From Ectocarpus siliculosus (Eukaryota > Sar > Phaeophyceae > Ectocarpales > Ectocarpaceae), in NCBI GenBank assembly GCA_000310025.1, contig FN648592.1:116626-130902 (forward strand): 14,277 bases of DNA. Reading direction: 5' to 3'. Below are positions 6,963 through 14,277 of this stretch, piece after piece. How positions within the stretch are numbered: position 1 is the first letter of the stretch; every line of letters begins with the position of its first letter. The translations under genes and the position numbers were made by a program. Under the pieces are notes generated by a model. It ran no database searches and was not told the origin of the DNA. It saw nothing but the letters and a program-made list of their open reading frames with translations.

Positions 6963-9705
6963 CGTTGCCGCTGCCGGGCCGCCAGGCAACCATGTAATTA
7001 CAATCACCGCGACTGCATCAATCTGTTTGAGGCCTCCACCTCACTCACCCCTCTTCACGGTGCTAGTCTTAGGGAGGTCTCGCAGATCCCACAGGTTGAC
7101 GTCTATCCCAATACCCGAGTTTCGGGTAGCCCGCTTCACCCCGCTAGTCATGGCCTCCCCGCCTTACACAGAGAAAATTGAGTAGAGAGCGGCGGGGGGG
7201 GGAGAGAAGGATACGTTGTTAACCTCTCAGACTCTCAGATCATTAGTCCAGTCCCTGGCCGATGCAGTTTCACACTCCTGCCGCGCGTGGTTGGAAGGGA
7301 CAATAACAATCGGCAGCAGCGACTCTTTGTGTTCTGGAGCTGGAGCTGACGACTTCGTGTACGGGCGGATGCCTTACAGCAATAACAGGTTTTGTCCTGC
7401 AATTATAGGTGCAACAAGGATATATTATCCCAATCGAGGCGTACGTTGTATAGCTATTGGCACCGTGCGTCCTTGTTCCTTCCTCCTCCTCCTCATCAGA
7501 CGAGTCTACAATACCTTGAGCTGTTTCCACGGGTGGCACGATTGACAATCATTTCAGCATGAGGACCAGGGCCATCTGATTGTTGTGTACTGGTTTGTTC
7601 TAGCCGAAAGCCGACGTCCTACACGAAAAAAAATCAGGTTGCCCAAGTTGGGTTGTCATCAAAAAAGAAAGAGGAGGCAACTTGGTGGGAACACCAAAAA
7701 CGACCAAACAAGCAAACACAACCAAAGGTGGTCCGGGCTACGGAAGAGAGAAGACACACCGGCAGCAGGAGCTCGTCCTGAAACGGGGTCACAGAACGAG
7801 CGAGGCTTGTGTAGCCGAGAGCGGTGCGCTCACGCTTGCAGATGAAAAAGTACAAACTGGTCGAACAAAAACGAGTTGGTCCAAGTGAAAAGTTTTCTAT
7901 GTGCTCGCCCACGAAAGGGAAGTGCTCAACGAACGGACAGCACGGCTATACTCAATCGTAGCGCCCCACCCTCTACGACAACTTAGAATGAACACTCTGG
8001 ATAGCGACCAGATGAAGCTCGGCTATCGCTCGTCTCGTGTACGCCCGACAGGAGCCGAGGTGTGCATGCCATGTCTCTCTCCCTCTCTCGTCGATGGTCA
8101 GAGGTTTCGGTGCTTTCGGCTTGATGGGTTCTGTCGACAGCGGCTTGAGGTCTCACACGACGTCTTTCGCGTAGCGTGCACTTCTGGATGAAGGCGGCGT
8201 GGTCTGTACCAGCCGCTTCACCAGACTTGGGGCGGCTAGGGGGCGTCGATGTCTCGCGATGGTGATCGTTTACGTGGGTTGCCTGACCCTAGGCTGGCTC
8301 TGTGCAACGACTCGAGAAAATATCTAGACTGTAGGGTGCATCACCCGGGACGCCTCGTACATCTTCACCGCACCCTCGACACGAGCTGACCTACGAAGAC
8401 ACGCCCGTGGACACAACCGTGGTCAAGATCATTCCTCTTGGCCTCACCTGTGCGCTGATCGCTCTCGCCTCCTTTCCTCCTGCTGCTGCTTCTGGTACCG
8501 CCTGGCATGCTGTACGCGTGCTGTTGTTGACGATTTTGTGTATTGTATACCGTATAGGTAGCCGGAGACTCAAAATATGATCTCGCAGATGTGGTGCTGA
8601 AAACGCTCTATGGTGTTCGACCACGGGATAGTAAGATCTCTCCGTTCGTCGAGACAGTCAAGATGCTCTCTTGCTCAAGTCTGGCGAGGTTTTCTCTTGC
8701 TGCTTGTGATCTCTGCTTGAGTTGTGGGCGAGCACCGCCGTCGCCCAGATTTGAACGAAAAAATGCGGCGAAACTTGTAGGAATCCCATGCAAACCCCGG
8801 GGACACGACCAAAATGCCCCCGTATATATCTTCCCCTTCCTACGCTGCCTACGACCCTTCCCTTTGTACCGCAGTCCAGTCACGCAGCAGGGCGAGGTTA
8901 GAGAAATGGCGTCCTGAGAATGGAATGGAAGCGCTTGTTGTTTCTTCCCAGCGAGATGTAGCAGCCCGTCTACGCAAACTAGACTAACGCCGCACTTCAT
9001 CTCTCAACAACCGCCGGACAGCACAGACTTTGGAAAGCTACAAGTATCACCTTGTTCGTGCGTCGTGCTCCTCTACGACCGGCACAACAGAAATAATCTG
9101 ATGCCACGCCACACTTTCATCGAAAAGCACATATATAGTAGCATCTTTTGAATGTGTCGGGTTTCACTCAAGTGGGTGGCGAAAATGACAACCATGCACG
9201 GCGGACGGCGAAAGGGTGTCTGCCGGCTGTCTTGCTTGCTTGCTTTCCCGCAGATCAACTTAGATGCGGGGTGCCGAGCAAGTGCCGAGTGTCAATCAAC
9301 CCCGTTCCTACTGGGGCCACTCACTGTTTAGCCCAGTTAACGTAATTTGTTAGAAGTACGTATTTGTAAGAAGAAACACACCTCGTTCGACTGTGGGTAT
9401 ATCTCCAATGGGTAGTCTTTCTGTGTGTGCATTTATTATTCCTTAGGAAAAAAAATACGCGTATCGTGTTTTTCCCTCGTTTAGAAAAGCAAAACCAGAA
9501 CCGATGAATCACCCAACGTGTCCTTGACACCGCGGACTCAAAAGCTCAACCGAGCACAAGCGTTTCCCCCCAACTCTTGTGGGGTGTCCTCCACCGCAAA
9601 ACGAGCTCAACGTGTGCATCCATTCAGGGACTCTATCCCGTCTGCGAGCAAGAACGGCGTTCGCCGAACCCTTCTAGGTAGGCAGGCGGGCTCCCAGCTC
9701 CCAGG
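6963..9705. other. Spacer between the two tandem - strand genes
   Basis: The right part should be the 3' UTR of RPC2 and the left part the 5' region of the Ser/Gly-rich gene. The ORFs across 7216-7548, 7585-8191 and 8391-9000 have no motifs, no shared composition with the real exons and no convincing splice partners, so I call none. On the - strand, a TAATATATCC string near 7420-7430, preceded by GATTGG (an inverted CCAAT), sits about 460 bases before the ATG. It could be promoter-like, but such strings are common. TATATAT strings also occur near 8823 and 9131. No tRNA-like B box with matching arms was found by eye. Confidence 0.45.
9432..9437 (-). promoter_or_regulatory. Candidate poly(A) signal AATAAA for RPC2
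   Basis: Read on the - strand, AATAAA lies about 270 bases after the RPC2 stop codon at 9706. The position is reasonable for the 3' end of this gene; the cleavage site is not identifiable. Confidence 0.4.
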
Positions 9706-9756
9706 CTAGAAGTCTTGAAGCTTAAGCCGGGGCACGATGTTCATGCTCTGGAGCTC
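9706..9756 (-). CDS. POLR3B: RPC2 terminal exon
   Basis: Seventeen codons from GCACTACAG|GAG to the TAG at 9708-9706, encoding [16 protein letters not shown] and stop. This matches the ELxSMNI.PRLKL tail of RPC2. In phase with YACKLLFQ of the preceding exon it closes the reading frame at the length expected for the family C-terminus. Confidence 0.93.
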   Translation of the reverse strand, partial: ELQSMNIVPRLKLQDF

Positions 9757-12700
9757 CTGTAGTGCGCGCGGCGGGAAAATAGCCACGCGTGCATTCATTT
9801 GGACGCCGTGGCCGTTTCAACAGCAGAATAACGAAGAGCAGAAACAGACAGCAGCAGCAGCAGCAGCAGCAGCAATGAATCAGCAGCAAACAGCCGCGCA
9901 CTCCTACGAGGGGGACATGCCACAACCAGGTCGTCTGGTTCTAGTCGTAAGGGCTGTCAGAGGCAGGATGCCTCCACAGCAGTAGTTACTTCACAACCGG
10001 GCCAACATAAGAGCAGCATCCACCTACTTTCACCGGACGGAATAACAAGACTCGCAAGAGAGGGCACGATTACAGAGGTCTGGGTTTGCCCACGTAGATA
10101 CAGCAAGAATGAGAGGAACCTAAGCAGACGCGGTGGCCATCATCCGTGATGCTACTGTACTACTATACGCACAGCGCTCATCGGATTGACTTGCAATGTA
10201 GGCCAAACACCTACGACTGTTACCAACCAACGCTACTAATTGACGCAACCCGATTCGACCGTATGTTTTTATGAACGGGAGCCTCGGTCCTAGATGCGAT
10301 AATACTGGTGTCAAGTTTTCTACCGTACCCGTAGGTGGTGTTACCTGGAAGAGGAGCTTGCATGCGTACGGTAGTCGGATGTCGGCCATCTTCTCCGGGC
10401 TGCGGCAGTTTTGACACCATCCCGAGTACCTGCCGCGGGGAGGTGGTGTTGACAAAGGAACGCGTTGAGTAAAAAGTGCAACACAAGAGCAACACGCAGA
10501 GACACCTACTTGGCTGGTATACGTGATCGATCTCGTTCGCGCCTCCCTCGTTGTATCCGTTCGTCCAATCGGAGAGACGTAAGTTATACACATCATTAAC
10601 CTCTATGCACTGATGCCTCCCGTGTATCCACCGTCCGTGTCGACCACACGCGCGCAAAAACACGTCTAGATGTGCGTCCCGAGACCAACCCTGATAGACA
10701 CCTCGCCCGCAATTCAGAGAAATATTCACCGCGCCCGGTTGTTGGAGGTTCCTCTGGGAGTGGCTCTCCGTTTCGTAACAAAAGATACATGGTCAACGGT
10801 CAACTTACTCAAAAGGCAAGCAACGCATGAGCACCCCCATCGCTCACCCAAGCAAGCCGCATCCCTGGCACACGTTTGCCGTGAAAGCGTCGCTGCTGAT
10901 CATGAGCCTCTCCATGATAAGCGCGCTGGCCCCGTAGCCGATGAGACAATCTCGCTCCATCTCTCCCAGCCGGAGCCCCCCGTCCCTCGACCTCCCCTCG
11001 GTAGGCTGGCGCGTCAGCACGGCACGGGGCCCCCTCGCTCTCGCGTGCATCTGGAAGAACGGACGTTAGGGATCGAATTAATCCGGGACGGCAATAATAA
11101 GGGTGGTAGGCACTCCGTACGGCGGGGGACGGACGTTCTTATAGCTACCGAATGCCCTGGGCAGAGGTTACTCCGTACGGCGGGGGACGGACGTTCTTAT
11201 AGCTACCGAATGCCCTGGGCAGAGGTTACTCCGAACGGCGGGGGACGGACGTTCTTATAGCTACCGAATGCCCTGGGCAGAGGTTACTCCGTACGGCGGG
11301 GGACGGACGTTCTTATAGCTACCGAATGCCCTGGGCAGAGGTAGAGATGTTAAGAGTTCTTCGTTGCCAAGCGCGGTCAACAGGTGTACCGCGGCGAAGA
11401 AGGTGGGACCCCGAGGGCGTCGAACGAAATGTACCGAAAAGGCCATCGGAGCAGCATGCGTACCCAAAACAAGACAACTGCACAAACCCAGCCAACAACA
11501 TGTACCTGTCACCTGCTGTAAAACATTAAACCAAATCATCGAACAATCAGACATTATTGAGAGCAAAATCGTCAATCAACAACGACGGCGAAAATGGCTA
11601 TCATAAAGGCGATTGGGAAAAGCAACAAAAACTACCTGAAAAAATATGAAAGCATGGTGAGTCAAATCAACGAAAACAAGAAGGAAAAAGAAACCATCTC
11701 GTCGAAAACCGCGCGCCGTTAACGTCGAATTCCTGACCAAGCACCGTAATGGTGAACCTCATATAATAAAAACACCGAAACACCGAGACACCCTGCTGTT
11801 AACAATCAGATAAAATCAAGAAACAGCACACACCTTGCATCATGTATCCATCAAGCACACAAACATTCTCTTCATGACCAACATAAAATATCCAACTGTC
11901 AGGATCAAACCCACAAATGAACTACCTTGACAATTAAGCATGAGTCACCAACACACCATTTTCACCATCGACAAACAAAAGAACAGCAGTAATCCCTTAA
12001 AACACACCTTGTCCATGACCATGTGCTTGAGCTTCTGGTAAAAGACTGGTCCGGCGAAGATGTAGTTCATCAAGGGCTCTCCACCGGTGCCGGAGGTGAG
12101 CATGTCCTTCCCGACGTAGCTGTAGCCTCGCTCCACGAGAGCCTACGGCGGAAGGGAGTGCGGAAGGAGGGAGGGATTGAGGGAGAGAAAGGCTGGGCAA
12201 ATGATGACCATGATGATGATGATGAGCCAACCCGGATGGCGGCAAGAGAAGGGGGGGGGGGGGGTCTTCGCGAACACGACATGCCATGAATGTGAGGGAT
12301 GGCATCATGGCGCATGAAAACAAAGCGCTCCACTTGCGCTGCATGCCATACAAGAAACAAAAAAACAAAAAACACAAAAAAAAACCTAAACAGGACGTGA
12401 GAGTGCATGATTTCCGCACGATCTCGTGGCGGGAAAAGAAACCAAAAAGTTTGCTTTGGTCCTCATCAACACGCCTCTTGGTGATCAAATCGACCGGCGT
12501 TTTAACGTACACGCGATATCGGTCTCGTTTACCACGGCTCTACTCGCTCTTCTGCCGCGTGGACTTAACTCTCGGCGAAATCGTTACCCTGTACGGCCCG
12601 GCATGTTTTGTTCACGTCTTACCTGACAACAGAGGTGGACGCGATCAGCACTACCGTGCTCCTCTCCGAACGCCGTGCCATACGCCTGATGCCCGTGCAG

Positions 12701-13641
12701 CACCCCAGCCTGGAGGACGGACCGGCGGAGGGAGAGCAAGCTTCATACACGGGACAGGAACCGAGGAACACCGCTGTACTGTGCTGCTGTGCCACAACGC
12801 GATTGGTCACACTCCCAAGAGACTCGCCGCCGCCCGACCCTCGCGCCTCGCCGAGCCGCACACGCATGACAGGAGGAAGGAAAAGAAAAGGCCGTGCCAC
12901 AACCGTCCAAAACAGGCTGACACCCCGCGCACTTGAGGGGCGTGAAAAGATGGACTCTGTCTGGCTACATAAGGACATGACATGCCTTCAATCCTCGAAG
13001 GGATGAGACTACAGGCCGAAACGACCTTGCAGGACGACCACCGGTTGGTCCGTTCTCTAGACTAGGTTGGTCCGTTCGTGGTTTCCCCTCCTGGAACAAG
13101 CCAAAAAGACTTCTGACGCCACGGCGACTTGTATTTTAACACGTCGCAGGCGACATCAGGTTGCACGCGACGTCAGGTCGTGTATCCCCTACTACCGGTA
13201 GGTGCTAGTTAACTGGACGTTGAACGCATGCTGTCCCTGGGGTGATACGCAGTCCCCCCCCTGCACGATAAGGCTGTGCGTCATATAAGAACGATCTCTT
13301 CTCTTCACGATAACTCTGGCGCGCGCCAAGAGCGCAAGACGCTCAATCCACTCACACGACCGCTCCTCCCCACAATAATAGACAGACCACACACGCATTT
13401 CAACAAAAAAGACTAACGCTACATTTGGCGGTCTAACTAAACCTAACGTTACACGCGGCGGTTTCACCTTTCCGGCGACCAGCTCAACCATCTTCCCCAC
13501 GGTCATTCGGGACGGGAACCCGTGAGGGTTCATGATGAGGTCGGGGCAGATACCCGAGTCTGCGAAGGGCATGTCTTCCTGAGGAACGATGATGCCGCAC
13601 ACACCCTTCTGACCGTGGCGAGAGGAGAACTTGTCTCCGAC
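9706..13641 (-). CDS. POLR3B: DNA-directed RNA polymerase III subunit RPC2 (second-largest subunit), C-terminal 244 residues in six exons
   Basis: Join 13641-13468, 12709-12623, 12142-12008, 11050-10848, 10429-10345 and 9756-9706. All five introns are GT-AG and the phases fit (0, 0, 0, 2, 0), giving 735 bases that end in TAG. The protein is the catalytic-core partner of RPC1 in the enzyme that makes tRNA, 5S rRNA and U6 RNA in the nucleus. Visible hallmarks are [31 protein letters not shown] (hybrid-binding region), [40 protein letters not shown], a zinc ribbon CQGC...CQNC, and the tail [22 protein letters not shown] with [13 protein letters not shown] marks Pol III; Pol II has a different string here. 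The family is normally about 1,130 residues, so about 880 lie beyond the right edge. No frameshift or missing key residue is seen. Confidence 0.95.
9757..10344 (-). other. RPC2 last intron
   Basis: A 588-base GT-AG intron in phase 0. It contains a CAG-type triplet run at about 9847-9874, followed by further CAGCAG strings to about 9890, close to the acceptor side. Nothing else coding is seen. Confidence 0.9.
10345..10429 (-). CDS. POLR3B: RPC2 exon with the second zinc-ribbon CxxC
   Basis: Eighty-five bases from GCGGCAG|GTACTC to CTTCCAG|GTAACA. The first base completes the Gly codon split by the intron. Then come [20 protein letters not shown] and [12 protein letters not shown] provides the second pair of zinc ligands. 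YACKLLFQ is characteristic of the C-terminus of this family. Confidence 0.94.
10430..10847 (-). other. RPC2 intron splitting the zinc ribbon
   Basis: A 418-base intron from GTGAGC to GCGGCAG in phase 2. It falls between the two CxxC pairs of the zinc site. No repeat or gene was seen inside it. Confidence 0.92.
10848..11050 (-). CDS. POLR3B: RPC2 exon with [21 protein letters not shown] and the first zinc-ribbon CxxC
   Basis: It starts at TTCTTCCAG|ATG and ends at CTTGG|GTGAGC, 203 bases, leaving phase 2. It encodes [20 protein letters not shown], then [20 protein letters not shown] and [16 protein letters not shown]. It ends with CQGCGLLG, the first half of the C-terminal zinc-binding site in the clamp domain (Rpb2 domain 7). 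The ATG is an internal methionine, not a start. Confidence 0.95.
11051..12007 (-). other. RPC2 intron carrying the 58-bp tandem repeat
   Basis: The longest complete intron in the window, 957 bases, from GTGTGT to TTCTTCCAG in phase 0. Its acceptor-proximal part holds the four-copy 58-bp array at 11112-11342. The donor-proximal part (about 11520-12000) is A-rich on the + strand and has no gene. Confidence 0.92.
11112..11342. repeat. Four tandem copies of a 58-bp unit in an RPC2 intron
   Basis: The unit begins ACTCCGTACGGCGGGGGACG; copies start at 11112, 11170, 11228 and 11286. Copy 3 has one substitution (CCGAACGG for CCGTACGG). The fourth copy runs to about 11342, where it departs at GAGGTA. 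Three copies therefore carry the 8-base palindrome CCGTACGG. On the gene's strand each copy contains CTCTGCCCAG, which resembles a splice acceptor. Confidence 0.97.
12008..12142 (-). CDS. POLR3B: RPC2 exon with the GKDML and YQKLKHMV motifs
   Basis: Forty-five codons in phase 0, from CGTAG|GCT to GACAAG|GTGTGT. It encodes [20 protein letters not shown], then [20 protein letters not shown] and MVMDK. The phrase [10 protein letters not shown] is near-invariant in second-largest subunits and continues directly into MHARARGP in the next exon. Confidence 0.94.
12143..12622 (-). other. RPC2 intron with simple repeats
   Basis: A 480-base intron in phase 0, from GTAAGA to CGCCGTAG. It contains a run of 14 G on the + strand (12251-12264) and a GAT-type triplet run near 12205-12224. 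The ORFs through it read into exons in wrong frames and are not genes. Confidence 0.9.
12623..12709 (-). CDS. POLR3B: RPC2 exon with the AGVLxG...YGTAFG segment
   Basis: Twenty-nine codons in phase 0, from CCTCCAG|GCT to GTCAG|GTAAGA. It begins [15 protein letters not shown], which continues the preceding GK exactly as the family does (GKAGVL...YGTAFGG). Its second half ([14 protein letters not shown]) is less conserved, as this linker usually is. The exon is too short to be found by ORF length and was identified from the family pattern plus matching splice phases. Confidence 0.9.
12710..13467 (-). other. RPC2 intron
   Basis: A 758-base intron in phase 0, from GTGAAA to CCTCCAG. It holds a GGTTGGTCCGTTC string that occurs twice, near 13043 and 13065. 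Nothing else of note was seen. Confidence 0.9.
13468..13641 (-). CDS. POLR3B: RPC2 exon with the SRHGQKG and [13 protein letters not shown] motifs
   Basis: Fifty-eight codons in phase 0, from CACTCGCAG|GTC to GGAAAG|GTGAAA. It encodes [19 protein letters not shown], then [20 protein letters not shown] and [18 protein letters not shown]. In the polymerase family this is the end of the hybrid-binding domain, near the active site. The segment is close to yeast and human RPC2 as I know them. A C13 run on the coding strand (13670-13658) lies just upstream of the acceptor, where a pyrimidine tract is expected. Confidence 0.95.
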
Positions 13642-14277
13642 CTGCGAGTGCCGGTTCGGGGGGGGGGGGGCGTCGTCCATGAAGAGCGCAAGGGAAGGGT
13701 AAGGGTTGGATAGAGGCCTGCCTTTCTGTCTGTCTCCCGTCTCTCTCGAATCTGCGCGCGCGCGCAAGTGTGTGTCCCCGTCTCTCCTTGGCTTGTCTCC
13801 TGCCTGAGTCTGTTCCTCTGCCTGCCTACAACTTTGTCTGTTGTCCCTCTACCCTCCCTCTCTCTCCCTCTCTCTCTCTCTCTCTCTTTGTCGTCCCATG
13901 TATTCTGGACGTCAGTCTGTGCCTGCTTCGGTACATTCATTTTCTGGACCCATCAGCCGGGGTCACACACACGAGTTTTTTTTTTTTTTCCCTCTCGTGA
14001 AGGCCAGGAGGGGAACGTAGAGCAGGTGTGCAATGGGATTGGTGGGATGGTAAAGGAGATCGCGCAGGGGGGGGATACAGGGGTAGCAATATTGCGAGGC
14101 GAGGACGGTGGACTACAATAGTCAGCAGTGGGAAGGGAAAAAAGGAGGTTCTAGCAGGACGGTCCAAGAGATTTGGAGTGCCCTCGGAGAATGAACCTTT
14201 TGACCAAGTGTTTAAGAAGGAGGTGGACGCATGGGCCCAGAAAGAAGAAGAGACATCGAAGGTAGAGGTTGGGAACG
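13642..14277 (-). other. RPC2 upstream intron, partial (continues beyond the window)
   Basis: The acceptor CACTCGCAG lies at its left end; no preceding RPC2 exon is found in any - strand frame up to 14277. The family sequence just before [12 protein letters not shown] (a Leu/Arg-rich stretch ending near RRP) is absent. The stretch contains 13 G (13658-13670), a (CT)n tract (about 13850-13887), 14 T (13976-13989) and a + strand open frame at 14001-14277. Confidence 0.75.
13850..13887. repeat. (CT)n microsatellite
   Basis: A pyrimidine tract of CCCTCC and CTCTCT units ending in an uninterrupted CT run. On the RPC2 strand it reads as GA repeats inside the partial intron. Confidence 0.85.

Noticed and set aside
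8391-9000. Possible genes on either strand in the spacer
   Set aside because: Frames of 77-130 codons exist but have no motif, no coding bias and no supporting splice partners.
10848-11050. A separate short gene starting MHARARGP
   Set aside because: The ATG is preceded by a consensus acceptor and the peptide continues the RPC2 sequence [11 protein letters not shown], so it is an internal exon.
10670-11260. + strand open frame of 196 codons
   Set aside because: It runs antisense across a secure RPC2 exon and into the 58-bp repeat array, so it is a shadow.
12286-12936. + strand open frame of 216 codons
   Set aside because: It is antisense to the RPC2 exon at 12623-12709 and otherwise lies in two RPC2 introns; Lys/Arg-rich composition comes from an A-rich stretch.

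Overview
The window is nuclear DNA of an intron-rich eukaryote. Genes are split by GT-AG introns of roughly 400 to 960 bases, spacers are rich in minisatellites and microsatellites, and real coding sequence mostly ends its codons in C or G. This fits a brown alga (Ectocarpus-like stramenopile) best. That placement is an inference: a green alga or another stramenopile with similar architecture is not excluded.

Layout. (1) Positions 3-152, + strand: the last coding piece of a gene that begins outside the window; its product was not recognised. It may be followed by a long 3' UTR with an AATAAA near 1130. (2) Positions 153-4578: about 4.4 kb between two convergent genes, with no supportable gene but several tandem repeats: a 32-bp duplication, a diverged ~170-200 bp repeat family, a 25/28-bp minisatellite of eight copies, and short hairpins and direct repeats. 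(3) Positions 4579-6962, - strand: a two-exon gene for a predicted 613-residue Ser/Gly-rich, probably disordered nuclear protein with an internal duplication and several basic clusters. (4) Positions 6963-9705: spacer between two tandem - strand genes, holding the likely 3' UTR of the next gene. (5) Positions 9706-13641, - strand: the last six coding exons (244 residues) of the second-largest subunit of RNA polymerase III (RPC2/POLR3B). Splice sites and phases are all consistent, and five introns are complete. The rest of the gene (about 880 residues if family length is normal) lies to the right. (6) Positions 13642-14277: part of the next upstream RPC2 intron. It holds a homopolymer, a (CT)n tract and an unexplained + strand open frame that runs off the end.

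The three genes show no functional link; this is ordinary eukaryotic gene neighbourhood. I found no CRISPR array, operon, tRNA, rRNA, intact transposon or defence-like system. The most useful results are the RPC2 exon structure, the duplicated Ser/Gly-rich protein, and the tandem repeats, two of which lie inside introns.
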